From assembly GCA_003220315.1 (NCBI GenBank), contig QHSA01000132.1, positions 1 to 60,312 on the forward strand: a stretch of DNA of 60,312 nt, read 5' to 3'. A program made the position numbers and the translations under genes. Source of the stretch: Candidatus Rokuibacteriota bacterium. Its GTDB lineage: Bacteria > Methylomirabilota > Methylomirabilia > Rokubacteriales > CSP1-6. The notes beneath the pieces are model-generated. The model did not search any database and was not told the DNA's origin. It worked only from the letters and a program-made list of their open reading frames with translations. The first letter of the stretch is position 1. Each line of letters begins with the position of its first letter. Positions 50,388 through 59,218 of the stretch are shown piece after piece.

Positions 50388-51475
50388 AGGACGGCGGCCC
50401 GCGCTTCCTTCGGGGCTGGGAGGAGGGGTTCCCGAAGGGCCCGGCGAGGCTCCTCGGCGCCGCGGGCAAGGGATACAGTGGTCTCCTCGGCGCGCGCGAG
50501 TGGCTCTACGCGCGCGGCGTCCTCAAGTCGCGCGCGCTCCCGGTACCCGTCGTTTCCGTCGGCAACCTGACCGTCGGCGGCACCGGCAAGACGCCGGCGG
50601 TGGAGGTCGCCGTCCAGACGCTGACCGACCTCGGGTACCGGCCCGCGGTCGTCAGTCGCGGCTACGGCCGCCGGACCGGTGGCGTCCAGGTCGTCGCCGA
50701 CGCGGCGTCGATCCGGCTCGACGCCGAGGAGGCGGGCGACGAGCCGTTCCTCCTGGCGCGGCGCCTGCCCGGCGTGCCGGTGGTCGTCGGCTCGAAGCGT
50801 TACGACTCGGCGCGCCTCGCGGTTCAGCGATTCGGCGTGACCGCGGTCGTTCTCGACGACGCGTTCCAGCACCGCACGCTCAAGAAGGACCTCGAGATCG
50901 TGATGGCGCGCGCGCGGAACCCGTGGGGCAACGGCGCGCTCCTGCCGGCGGGGCCCCTGCGGGAGCCGCTGGCGGCGCTGCGCCGGGCGCACCTGGTCGT
51001 CGCCACGGGCGCCCAGCGCCCGGAAGAAGCCGCGGCCGTCGTGAGCGCCGTCAACGAGTGGGCACCGGGCGTTCCGGTCCTGACCGCCGTGTACGCGCTC
51101 GCCGAGTGCTGGGAGGCGAACCGGATGCGGCCCGTGAGCCTCGACCAGCTCAGGGGCTCGCGGGTGCTCGCGTTCGCCGGGATCGCGACGCCGCGGGCGT
51201 TCGAGGAGACGCTCGGCGCGGCGGGCGTCGCGGTCCGGCAGTTCCTCGAGTTCGCCGACCACCACTGGTACACGCCCGCCGAGATCGCGACGCTCGACGC
51301 GCGGGCCGGCGACCTCCAGGTCGAGGGCCTGATGACGACCGAGAAAGACTGGGTGCGCCTGAGAAAGCTGCCCCTGCCGCGCCGGCCCCTCTACGTCTTG
51401 TCGATCCGCCTCGTTCTCACCACGGGCGAGGACCTCTGGCGGGCCGCCTTCGAGCGCGCGTGCCCGAAAGCGTGA
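50384..51475 (+). CDS. lpxK: tetraacyldisaccharide 4'-kinase LpxK
   Basis: A 363-residue membrane-associated kinase that phosphorylates the lipid A disaccharide at 4'. VSVGNLTVGGTGKTPAVE is the family P-loop block. VVSRGYGRR, LDDAFQHRTLKKDLEIV and FADHHWYTPAEI are the other conserved blocks. The last GTGA overlaps the heptosyltransferase gene. Confidence 0.95.
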   Translation: MKDGGPRFLRGWEEGFPKGPARLLGAAGKGYSGLLGAREWLYARGVLKSRALPVPVVSVGNLTVGGTGKTPAVEVAVQTLTDLGYRPAVVSRGYGRRTGGVQVVADAASIRLDAEEAGDEPFLLARRLPGVPVVVGSKRYDSARLAVQRFGVTAVVLDDAFQHRTLKKDLEIVMARARNPWGNGALLPAGPLREPLAALRRAHLVVATGAQRPEEAAAVVSAVNEWAPGVPVLTAVYALAECWEANRMRPVSLDQLRGSRVLAFAGIATPRAFEETLGAAGVAVRQFLEFADHHWYTPAEIATLDARAGDLQVEGLMTTEKDWVRLRKLPLPRRPLYVLSIRLVLTTGEDLWRAAFERACPKA

Positions 51476-52467
51476 TCGTTCGGCTGCCGAACTGGCTGGG
51501 GGACACCGTGATGGCGGTGCCCGCCATTCGCGCGCTCCGCCAGGCGCTCGACGGCGAACGGCTCCTGCTGGCGGGCCCGTGGGCGGCGGTCCTGGGCGAT
51601 CAGGCGCTCGCCGACGTCCTCGTCACGTATCCGCGCTCGTGGAGCGGGCGGCTCTCCACCGCCGACACCGTACGGGGCTTCGGCGGCACGACCGCGGTGC
51701 TCTTGCCGACCTCGTTCGAGGCGGCGGCGTCGGCGCTCTACTGGGGAGCGCGTCGGCGGATCGGCTTCGCCATGGGTGGGCGGCGCTGGCTCCTCACCGA
51801 CCCGGTTCCCTTGCCCGAGCCCCGTCTCCACCAGGTGGACGAATACGCGCGGCTCGTCGAGCGCCTCGGTGTCGCGGTCGACGTCCGCGCCCCGCGCCTC
51901 GAGCCGCCCGCCGCGGCGTCGCCGGAGCGTCGGCGCGTGCGCGCGCTCATGCGGGAAGCGTTGGTGCCGGAGCCCGTGGGCGCCGCGCGCCGTGTCGGCG
52001 TCCACCTGGGCGCGGCGTACGGCAGCGCCAAGGTCTGGGATCCGGCGTGCGTCGTGGAGCTCTGCCGGCTGCTCGGCGCCAGGGGAACCACGGTGGTGCT
52101 CCTCGGTGCGGCGAGCGACGTGCCGTTCGTGGAGGCGGTAGGGCGCGCGACCCGGGCGCCGAGCCTCGCGGGGCGCGACGGTCCCGAGCTCCTCCCCGCA
52201 CTCCTCGCCGAGCTCGACGCGCTCGTGAGCGGCGACACCGGTGTCGCCCACCTCGCCGCGGCGCTCGGGACGCCCGTCGTCGCCCTCTTCGGCCCCACCG
52301 ATCCCCGGCTCACGGCCCCGCGCGGCCCGGTCGCCGTGGTCCGCGGCGACGTGCCGTGCGCGCCGTGCTTCTACCGGACGTGCCCGATCGATCATCCGTG
52401 CATGCGCGCGATCGAGGCGCCCGCCGTCGTCGAGCGTCTCGACGCGCTCCTCGCGGTGCGCGCGTGA
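51472..52467 (+). CDS. waaF: ADP-heptose:LPS heptosyltransferase II (WaaF-like)
   Basis: A GT9 enzyme of about 331 residues adding heptose to the Kdo core. IVRLPNWLGDTVMAVPAIRALR opens the protein, LLPTSFEAA and LGAAYGSAKVW are in the middle, and SGDTGVAHLAAALGTPVVALFGPTDP is the donor-binding block. GTG 51472 is chosen for the GTGA junction used throughout this operon; GTG 51460 is possible and adds four residues. Near the end DVPCAPCFYRTCPIDHPC carries four Cys. Confidence 0.9.
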   Translation: MIVRLPNWLGDTVMAVPAIRALRQALDGERLLLAGPWAAVLGDQALADVLVTYPRSWSGRLSTADTVRGFGGTTAVLLPTSFEAAASALYWGARRRIGFAMGGRRWLLTDPVPLPEPRLHQVDEYARLVERLGVAVDVRAPRLEPPAAASPERRRVRALMREALVPEPVGAARRVGVHLGAAYGSAKVWDPACVVELCRLLGARGTTVVLLGAASDVPFVEAVGRATRAPSLAGRDGPELLPALLAELDALVSGDTGVAHLAAALGTPVVALFGPTDPRLTAPRGPVAVVRGDVPCAPCFYRTCPIDHPCMRAIEAPAVVERLDALLAVRA

Positions 52468-53570
52468 CCCCGCTCAGGATCCTGCACCTGGCCGCCAACC
52501 GCTGGTGGACCGGCAGCGCGGACCCGACGCTCCAGCTGGTGGCCGGCCTCAGAGCGCGGGGCCACGAAGTCCTCCTCGGCGTGATCCCGGGCGATCGGTT
52601 CGAGACGAAGGCGCGCGAGGCGGGCCTCGAGCTGCTCCCGGGGCTCGCGCTGACGCCGGGCGCGGCGGCCCGCGACACGCTGCGCCTGCGCGCCGCGATC
52701 CGGAGCGAGGGGATCGACATCGTCCACGCCCATCATTCCCACGACCACTGGCTCGGGCTGATCGCGCGTCCGGCCGTCTCGGGTCGCGGACGCCCGCGGC
52801 TCGTGCGAACGTTCCACAACCTCCGCGCAGTGAGGCGCGACCGGCTCGGCGTCAGGCTCTACCGGCGCACGGCGGCGGTCTTCGCGGTCTCGCGCCAGAT
52901 CGAGGGGCGCTGCCGCGAGGTGGGCATCGCGGCCGAGCGCGTCCACTGGATTCCGGGCTCGGCGGACCTCGCGCGCTTCGCCGAGGAGGCCGACCCTCGG
53001 CCGGTGCGCGACGAGTTCAAGCTCGGCGACGCGCCGGTGATCGTCTCGGTCGCCCGGCTCGCTCCGAACCGCGGCCACGACCTCCTGCTCCAGGGTTTTC
53101 GGCTGCTCCTCCGGGAGCTGCCCGCGGCGCGGCTCCTCCTCGTGGGCAAAGGCGAGACGCGCGGCCACCTCGAGCAGCTCGTCGCCGAGCTCGGACTCGT
53201 GAACCAAGTCGTCTTCACCGGCTACCGCGATCGTGACCTCCCGCTCGTCCTCGGCGCGGCGGACTGTTTCGCGCTCATGTCCGCGGGCTCCGACGACTCG
53301 TGTCGCGCGGCGCTCGAGGCGATGGCGGCCGGTCGTCCGGTCGTCGCACGGCGGGTGGGCGCCCTGCCCGAGACCGTCGTCCACGGCGAGACGGGCCTCC
53401 TGATCGAGGACGATCGCCCCGAGAGCGTGTGCGCCGCGCTCGCCACCGTGCTCCTGGCGCCGGAGCGTGGCCGCGCGGTCGGCGCCGCCGGGCGCCAGCG
53501 CGCGCAGGACGTGTTCAGCCCCGAGCGGTCGATCGACACGGTCGAGCGGGTCTATCGGAGCCTCGTGTGA
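52464..53570 (+). CDS. GT4 glycosyltransferase, first of three in tandem
   Basis: A 368-residue GT-B retaining transferase. RILHLAANRWWTGSADPTLQL at the acceptor end, HAHHSHDHW, and the GT4 donor block SVARLAPNRGHDLLLQ...SAGSDDSCRAALEAMAAGRPVV with its E-x7-E pair are present. It aligns with the next gene over its whole length (ILxL...RGH.V.LG), so the two are paralogs. It is likely to build the LPS core; the sugar is unknown. Overlaps on both sides are GTGA type. Confidence 0.85.
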   Translation: MTPLRILHLAANRWWTGSADPTLQLVAGLRARGHEVLLGVIPGDRFETKAREAGLELLPGLALTPGAAARDTLRLRAAIRSEGIDIVHAHHSHDHWLGLIARPAVSGRGRPRLVRTFHNLRAVRRDRLGVRLYRRTAAVFAVSRQIEGRCREVGIAAERVHWIPGSADLARFAEEADPRPVRDEFKLGDAPVIVSVARLAPNRGHDLLLQGFRLLLRELPAARLLLVGKGETRGHLEQLVAELGLVNQVVFTGYRDRDLPLVLGAADCFALMSAGSDDSCRAALEAMAAGRPVVARRVGALPETVVHGETGLLIEDDRPESVCAALATVLLAPERGRAVGAAGRQRAQDVFSPERSIDTVERVYRSLV

Positions 53571-54691
53571 GAATCCTCCAGCTCGTCTCCTGCCGCGGCT
53601 GGTCGTCCGACGCCTACTGGGCCGCGCGCGTGAGCCGCGAGCTCGAGCGTCGCGGCCACCAGGTGACGCTCGGCTGCCGCGCCGGAAGCGAGGCGCGGGT
53701 GATCGCGCCAGCGCGGTCGCTGGGGGTCCGGCGCACGGAGACCTTCGCGTTCGCGAGCGGGATCGCGCCCCTCGCCGACGCCGCCGACGTGCGCCGCCTC
53801 GTCGCGAAGCTCGCGGAGACCGACATCGTGCACGTCCATCGCGGCAAGGAGCACTGGCTCGCCGCCGCCGCCAACCGACTCAGCCGGACGCCGCGCCCGA
53901 TCGTCCGCACGCGCCACATCGCGCAGGCGGTCCGGCCGCACGCGGCCAACCGCTGGCTCTACCGGCGGGCGACCGCGTGGGTCGTCACGGTGACCGACGC
54001 GATCCGCGGCCAGTACCTCGCCTCGGGGCTCCTCGAGCCCGAGCGCGTGACGACACTCCCGGGCGGCGCCGACATCGAGGCGTACCGGCCGCTCCCGGCG
54101 GACCCGGCCGTTCGCCGTCGGCTCGGGGGCGAGCCCGATCGTCCGCTCGTCGGCATGGTCGCCGGGCTCCGGGTGATGAAGGGCCACACCGTCGTGATCG
54201 AGGCGGCCGCGCGCCTGGCCGACACCGGGCTCTCCCCGCGCTTCACCTTCGTCGGTCGCGGCGCGATGGAGCCCTCGATCCGCACGGCGATCCGGACCGC
54301 CGGCCTCGACGCCCAGATCACCGTCTCGGGATTCGCAGACGACGTCCCACGCGCGCTCGCGACGCTCGACCTCGTGCTCTACGTCCCGCTCGAGTCGGAC
54401 GGCATGTCGCGCGTCGTCTTCGAGTGCCTGGCCGCTGGCCGACCGCTGATCGCCTCCCGCGTGGGCGTCGTGCCCGAGGTGCTGACCGATGGCGTGAATG
54501 CGGCGCTCGTGCCCGCCGGTGACGCCGCGGCCCTGGCCGACGCGATCGCGCGCCTGCTCGGGGAGCCCGCCGCGCGCGAGCGACTGGGCCACGCGGGACG
54601 GGCGCTGGTCGAGAGCCGCTACTCGGGCGCGCGGCTCGCCGCAGCGCTCGAGGCCCGCTACGGGCGCCTCGTCACCGCCCCGGCTGCGTGA
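53567..54691 (+). CDS. GT4 glycosyltransferase, second of three in tandem
   Basis: A 374-residue paralog of the preceding gene. MRILQLVSCRGWSSDAYW opens the acceptor domain, and VHVHRGKEHWLAAAANRLSR takes the place of the HHSHDHW block. The donor domain has GMVAGLRVMKGHTVVIEAA and PLESDGMSRVVFECLAAGRP with its Glu pair. Envelope sugar transfer is the supported function; specificity cannot be read from sequence. Confidence 0.85.
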   Translation: MRILQLVSCRGWSSDAYWAARVSRELERRGHQVTLGCRAGSEARVIAPARSLGVRRTETFAFASGIAPLADAADVRRLVAKLAETDIVHVHRGKEHWLAAAANRLSRTPRPIVRTRHIAQAVRPHAANRWLYRRATAWVVTVTDAIRGQYLASGLLEPERVTTLPGGADIEAYRPLPADPAVRRRLGGEPDRPLVGMVAGLRVMKGHTVVIEAAARLADTGLSPRFTFVGRGAMEPSIRTAIRTAGLDAQITVSGFADDVPRALATLDLVLYVPLESDGMSRVVFECLAAGRPLIASRVGVVPEVLTDGVNAALVPAGDAAALADAIARLLGEPAARERLGHAGRALVESRYSGARLAAALEARYGRLVTAPAA

Positions 54692-55818
54692 AGATCTCGG
54701 TCGTCGCCTTCGATCTCTCCGACAACGCGGCCGGCCGCGCTGATCTGCTCGCGCGTCTCCTGGCCGCGCGCTGGGACGTCGAGGTGGTCGGTCCCCAGTT
54801 CGGCCCGTCGCTCTGGAAGCCCGCCGCGGGAGGCGGCGTCCGGTACCGCGCCCTGCGCGCAGGGAAGTACCCGGGGTTCCTTCGACGTCTGCCCGCGCTC
54901 CTCGCGCTGATCGACGGCGACTTCATCGTCGCGTCCAAGCCGCGTCCGACGAGTTACGGTCTCGGCCTGCTCGCGCGTTCGCGCCGTCGGCGTCCGCTGC
55001 TCCTCGACATCGACGACTGGGAGCTCGGGTTCCTGTACCGCTCCGGGCTCTGGGGCCGCGCCGGCCGAGCGCTCGACCTCGCCGACCCCAACGGGCTCGC
55101 GTGGACATGGGCGACCGAGCGCCTCGTGCGACGCGCCGACGCTCGCACGGCCGCGTCGCGCTTCCTGGCCGAGCGTTTCGGTGGCGTGCTGCTCCCCCAC
55201 GCGCGCGACACCGACGCCTGGGACCCGGCGCGCTACGACCCGGCAGGGGCGCGCGCGGCGCTCGGCGTCGCGAGGGAAAAGGTCGTTATGTTTCTCGGCA
55301 CGCCGCGGGCCTACAAGGGCGTCGACGATCTCGTCGAGGCGGTGGGGCTCCTCGGGCCGGATGTCGTCCTCGCGCTGGTCGGTGCGGACCGCGGACGTCC
55401 GGCGGCACGGCGCTGGGCGGCGCTCCCGCACGTGCGGGTGTTCGGCGAGATCCCGTTCGACGACGTCCCGCGTTTCCTCGTCGCCGCAGACGTCGTGGCG
55501 GTGCCCCAGCGCGAGACGACGGACACGGTGGGCCAGGTGCCCGCGAAGCTCTTCGACGCGATGGCGCTCGGGCGTCCGATCGTTTCCACGTCGGTGTCGA
55601 TGATCCCCGAGATCCTCGACGGCTGCGGGCTCGTCGTGGCGCCGGGGGACCCGCGCGGGCTCGCGGCGGCGATCCGGCGCCTGCTCGAGCGCCCGGACGA
55701 GGCGCGCGAGCTCGGGGCCCGGGCCCGCCGGCGCTGCGACGAGCGATACAGCTTCCGCGCCGCCCGGGCCGTGTTGTTCCCATTGATCGACCGACTCGCG
55801 GCACGCGGACGGCCTTGA
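54688..55818 (+). CDS. GT4 glycosyltransferase, third of three in tandem
   Basis: A 376-residue protein of the same superfamily but clearly more distant. KISVVAFDLSDNAAGRADLLARLLAARW opens it, followed by LLDIDDWELGFL. The donor half has FLGTPRAYKGVDDLVEAVGLL and VPQRETTDTVGQVPAKLFDAMALGRPIV. It is the last gene of the unbroken overlap series, and two repeat units follow it. It probably acts late in core assembly. Confidence 0.82.
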   Translation: MKISVVAFDLSDNAAGRADLLARLLAARWDVEVVGPQFGPSLWKPAAGGGVRYRALRAGKYPGFLRRLPALLALIDGDFIVASKPRPTSYGLGLLARSRRRRPLLLDIDDWELGFLYRSGLWGRAGRALDLADPNGLAWTWATERLVRRADARTAASRFLAERFGGVLLPHARDTDAWDPARYDPAGARAALGVAREKVVMFLGTPRAYKGVDDLVEAVGLLGPDVVLALVGADRGRPAARRWAALPHVRVFGEIPFDDVPRFLVAADVVAVPQRETTDTVGQVPAKLFDAMALGRPIVSTSVSMIPEILDGCGLVVAPGDPRGLAAAIRRLLERPDEARELGARARRRCDERYSFRAARAVLFPLIDRLAARGRP

Positions 55819-55841
55819 TGTGCCCCTCGGTGGAGTGAAAG

Positions 55842-56010
55842 GCGGCATGCGGAACGCAGCCGGGTCGCACCTCGTGTCAGGCCACCCACCGAATGCGCCG
55901 GGCCCGCGGTCCCCTTTACGTGGAATGAGTTGCGGCATGCGGAACGCAGCCGGGTCGCTCCTCGTCTCAGGCCACCCACCGATCGCGCCGGCCCCGCGGC
56001 CCCCGCTACA
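55842..56010 (+). repeat. dispersed repeat copies A and B, tandem 90-bp units
   Basis: Unit A (55842-55931) and unit B (55932-56010) share GCGGCATGCGGAACGCAGCC then GGGTCGC.CCTCGT.TCAGGCCACCCACCGA..GCGCCG..CCCGCGG.CCCC, with about 8 differences in 77 bases. Unit B ends CCCCGCTACA directly before GTG 56011, matching CCCCGATACA before the lolD ATG. The 192-nt gap 55819-56010 holds no gene. Confidence 0.8.
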
Positions 56011-57123
56011 GTGCGCCTCCTGATCGTCGCCCGCCCCTTCGTCTTCCACGGCGGCGTCGAGCGCGCGACGGCCGGGCTGGTCACCGCGCTCGCCGCGCAC
56101 GGCTACGACGTCCACGTCCTCAGCCCGCCGGGCCAGCGACCGATCGCGGGCGTCGCCCATCACGTGCTCCCGCTCCCGCCGCTCCCGTCAGCGGTCCGCG
56201 TCCTCGCCCTCGCCGCGCTGGCGCGTGTCGTCGTCGCCGGCGGCGGCTGGGACGTCGTGCAGAGCCACGAGCGCACGCTCCGCCAGGACATCTACCGGGC
56301 GGGGGAGGGCTGCCACCGCGCGTACCTCGAGAGTATCGGCGCCGCCCGCGGACGCCGCTCCCTGTTCCACCGCGTCGTGCTCGGGCTCGAGCGGCGCGTG
56401 TTCGCGACGACCCCGCACATCGTCGCGATCTCCCGGCGCGGCGCCGCGGAGATCGCCGGCCTCTACGGCGTCGCCGGCGAGCGTCTCTCGATCGTCTACA
56501 ACGGCGTGGATCTCGAGCGGTTCCACCCGCGGAACCGGCACGCCGAGCGGCGCGCCGCCCGTGCCGAGATCGGTGTGGCCGCCGACGCGTGGACCCTCCT
56601 CTTCGTCGGGAGCGGCTTCGAGCGCAAGGGGCTCGCCACGGCGGTCGACGCGCTCGCCGTCCTCTCGGACCGCTCGAGCCGCCTCATCGTCGTCGGGAAG
56701 GGCTCCATCCGGTCGTTCCGGGACCGCGCCGTCCGCCTCGGCGTGGACGGTCGCATCACGTGGCTCGGTCCGCGGCCCGACATCGAGCGCTGGTACGCCG
56801 CGGCGGACGTCGTCGTTCTGCCGAGCCGGTACGAGCCCTTCGGCAACGTCCATCTGGAGGCGCTCGCGTCCGGGGTCCCGGTCGTCGCGAGCGCCGCGGC
56901 CGGCGGCGCCGAGGCGATCGTCGACGGGGGAAGCGGCGCCGTGGTGGATCCGCGCGATGCCGGCGCCGTGGCGACAGCCCTCGGGCGCCTGCGCGAGCGG
57001 AACCCGGCCGAGCTCGCGGAGGCCGCGCGCCGCGCCGCGGAGCCCTTCACCTTCGCCGCGCAGGTCGCCGGATTCGCCGGGATCTATCGTCGAATCACGG
57101 CCGCAACGTGCGATTTTCCTTGA
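56011..57123 (+). CDS. GT4 glycosyltransferase (WaaG-like)
   Basis: A 370-residue GT4 enzyme resembling LPS glucosyltransferase I (WaaG). LLIVARPFVFHGGVERATAGL opens the acceptor domain. VQSHERTLRQDIYRAGEGCHRAYLE is a WaaG-like block. FVGSGFERKGLATAVDAL and PSRYEPFGNVHLEALASGVPVVAS form the donor site with the E-x7-E pair. GTG 56011 is fused to a repeat copy. The stop overlaps the -35 of the gmhB promoter. Confidence 0.86.
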   Translation: MRLLIVARPFVFHGGVERATAGLVTALAAHGYDVHVLSPPGQRPIAGVAHHVLPLPPLPSAVRVLALAALARVVVAGGGWDVVQSHERTLRQDIYRAGEGCHRAYLESIGAARGRRSLFHRVVLGLERRVFATTPHIVAISRRGAAEIAGLYGVAGERLSIVYNGVDLERFHPRNRHAERRAARAEIGVAADAWTLLFVGSGFERKGLATAVDALAVLSDRSSRLIVVGKGSIRSFRDRAVRLGVDGRITWLGPRPDIERWYAAADVVVLPSRYEPFGNVHLEALASGVPVVASAAAGGAEAIVDGGSGAVVDPRDAGAVATALGRLRERNPAELAEAARRAAEPFTFAAQVAGFAGIYRRITAATCDFP

Positions 57124-57148
57124 GAGATATGGGCACGCGGCTTAAACT
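57120..57148 (+). promoter_or_regulatory. gmhB promoter, leaderless arrangement
   Basis: TTGAGA (57120-57125), 17 nt, TAAACT (57143-57148), then 6 nt to GTG 57155. It starts a new transcript for the heptose genes and leaves no space for a ribosome binding site. Confidence 0.6.
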
Positions 57149-57154
57149 CGCCGT

Positions 57155-57736
57155 GTGGGTTCGCGCCCCGCGGTCTTCATCGATCGTGACGGGACGCTCA
57201 CGGAGGAAGTGGGCTACGTCAACCATCCCAGCCGGCTGCGACTTCTGCCCCGATCAGCCCAGGCGATCCGCCGCCTGAACCAGGCCGGTATCGCGGCCGT
57301 CGTGGTGACCAACCAGGCAGGCGTGGCGCGCGGATATTTCTCGGAGGAGGTGCTCGCAGCGGTGAACGCGGCACTCGTCACGATGCTCAAAGAGGAAGGC
57401 GCCTACCTGGACGGCGTCTACGTCTGCCCGCACCATCCCGACGAGGGCGCGCCCCCGTACCGGACGGTCTGCGATTGCCGCAAGCCCCGACCCGGGCTCC
57501 TCTACCGCGCCGCCGCCGATCACGGACTGGACCTCACGCAAGCCACGCTGATCGGCGACAAGCCCTCCGATCTCGTGGCGGCACGCGCCGTCGGGGCGCG
57601 GAGCGTCCTCGTCCTGACCGGGTACGGACGCGGCGAGTGGGAGCACCGGCGCTCGACCTTCACGGTCCCTCCCGATCACGTGGCCGACGACCTCTGCGCC
57701 GCCGTCGACTGGGTGCTCTTGCGGCGCTCCCCGTGA
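57155..57736 (+). CDS. gmhB: D-glycero-D-manno-heptose-1,7-bisphosphate 7-phosphatase
   Basis: A 193-residue HAD phosphatase in ADP-heptose synthesis. FIDRDGTLTEEVGYV carries the nucleophilic Asp pair, TNQAGVARG the second motif, and CPHHPDEGAPPYRTVCDCRKPRPG the zinc-binding Cys/His loop with the conserved Lys. LIGDKPSDLVAA is the last HAD motif. Its stop overlaps rfaE1, and the three heptose genes are in pathway order. Confidence 0.95.
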   Translation: MGSRPAVFIDRDGTLTEEVGYVNHPSRLRLLPRSAQAIRRLNQAGIAAVVVTNQAGVARGYFSEEVLAAVNAALVTMLKEEGAYLDGVYVCPHHPDEGAPPYRTVCDCRKPRPGLLYRAAADHGLDLTQATLIGDKPSDLVAARAVGARSVLVLTGYGRGEWEHRRSTFTVPPDHVADDLCAAVDWVLLRRSP

Positions 57737-58743
57737 GCGAGGCGCCGAGCGGGACGCGCGACATCGTCGACGCCTTCGTCGCGCGCACGGTCATCGCCAT
57801 CGGTGACCTGATCGCCGACGAGTATCTCTTCGGCAAGCCCACACGGATCTCGCGCGAGGCACCGGTCCTGATCCTTCGTTTTTCCGAGCGCGAGGTGCTC
57901 TTGGGCGGTGGGGCGAACGCGGCGCACAACGTGCACGCGCTCGGAGCGCGGGTGATCCCGATCGGAGTGATCGGCCGCGACGGGGCGGGCGAGGAGCTGC
58001 TCGCGCTGTTCCGCGCCGCCGGGATCCCGACCGACGGCCTCGTGACGGAGGCGGGTCGCATGACCCCCGTGAAGACGCGCATCATGGCCGGCGGCTATCA
58101 GGCGACGCGCCAGCAGGTGGTCCGCCTCGACCGCGAGCCGGCGGGTGAGCTCATGCCGACGACCGAGGACGCCGTGCTGACCCGCCTCACGACGCTCGCG
58201 GCGCGCGCCGACGCGATCCTCGTCTCGGACTACGGCTACGGAACGGTCACGCCGCGCGTCTTCGAGCGCGTCAAGGCGGTCGCGCGCCGGGCGAACGCGA
58301 TCGTCACGGTCGACAGCCGCTATCAGCTCCCGCGCTTCACGGGCACCACGGCGGCCACGCCCAACGAGGCGGAGCTCGAGCAGCTCACGGGCATGCCCGT
58401 CGACGACGAGCTGGCCGTCGAGAAGGCCGGGCGCCAGCTGCTCGAGCGGCTCGACGCGCGGATGCTCCTGGTCACCCGGGGCAGTCGCGGGATGGCGCTC
58501 TTCGAGCGGGACGGCGCCACGACCTTCATCCCCATCCACGGGACCGACGAGATCGCCGACGTCACCGGCGCGGGCGACACCGTCATCAGCACCTTCACGC
58601 TCGCGCTGGCCTGTCGGGCCGCACCCGCCGAGGCCGCGGCGCTCGCGAACGTCGCGGGCGGGATCGTCGTGATGAAGCGCGGCACCGCCACGGTCTCGCG
58701 CTCGGAGTTGCGGGGCGCGCTCGGTCTCGACGCGGGGCCGTGA
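57733..58743 (+). CDS. rfaE1: heptose-7-phosphate kinase (HldE kinase domain, separate gene)
   Basis: A 336-residue PfkB-family kinase making heptose 1,7-bisphosphate. [15 protein letters not shown] opens the fold, [15 protein letters not shown] is the sugar site, and [17 protein letters not shown] carries the catalytic Asp. In Escherichia coli this domain is fused to the adenylyltransferase as HldE; here they are two genes 10 nt apart. GTG 57733 overlaps gmhB. Confidence 0.94.
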   Translation: MSEAPSGTRDIVDAFVARTVIAIGDLIADEYLFGKPTRISREAPVLILRFSEREVLLGGGANAAHNVHALGARVIPIGVIGRDGAGEELLALFRAAGIPTDGLVTEAGRMTPVKTRIMAGGYQATRQQVVRLDREPAGELMPTTEDAVLTRLTTLAARADAILVSDYGYGTVTPRVFERVKAVARRANAIVTVDSRYQLPRFTGTTAATPNEAELEQLTGMPVDDELAVEKAGRQLLERLDARMLLVTRGSRGMALFERDGATTFIPIHGTDEIADVTGAGDTVISTFTLALACRAAPAEAAALANVAGGIVVMKRGTATVSRSELRGALGLDAGP

Positions 58744-58753
58744 CGGGCCCGGC

Positions 58754-59218
58754 ATGACCCTCGACGAAGCGGCCGCCCTCGCCGCGCGGCTCCGGACCGA
58801 GGGCCGACGCATCGTCCTCGCGAACGGCTGCTTCGACCTCCTGCACGTCGGCCACGTCCGCTACCTTCGCGCGGCCCGGCGACTCGGCGACGTGCTCTTC
58901 GTCGGGATCAACTCGGACGCCGCGGTGGCGCGCCTGAAGGGCCCGGGGCGGCCGCTCATGCCCGCCGCGGAGCGCGCCGAGCTCGTGTCGTCGCTTCGCG
59001 ACGTCGACCACGTCGTCGTCTTCGACGACGACACAGCCGACCGGCTCATCGCGTCGCTCAGGCCCCACGTCCACGCCAAGGGGACCGACTACACCGCCGA
59101 GTCGGTGCCCGAGGTCGGAGCCGTGCGCGCGGTGGGGGGAAAGGTGGCGGTCGTCGGCGACGCGAAAGATCACTCCACGCGGGACCTGATCTCACGGATC
59201 GTCGAGCGCTTCCGGTGA
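58754..59218 (+). CDS. rfaE2: D-glycero-beta-D-manno-heptose 1-phosphate adenylyltransferase
   Basis: A 154-residue nucleotidyltransferase completing ADP-heptose. [19 protein letters not shown] holds the HxGH motif, and [18 protein letters not shown] and [12 protein letters not shown] follow as in RfaE domain II. It overlaps the heptosyltransferase gene by GTGA. Confidence 0.95.
   Translation: MTLDEAAALAARLRTEGRRIVLANGCFDLLHVGHVRYLRAARRLGDVLFVGINSDAAVARLKGPGRPLMPAAERAELVSSLRDVDHVVVFDDDTADRLIASLRPHVHAKGTDYTAESVPEVGAVRAVGGKVAVVGDAKDHSTRDLISRIVERFR

Noticed and set aside
55820-56023. A 67-codon frame over the tandem repeat
   Set aside because: It is a translation of the two repeat units (the same peptide twice) and has no independent gene features.
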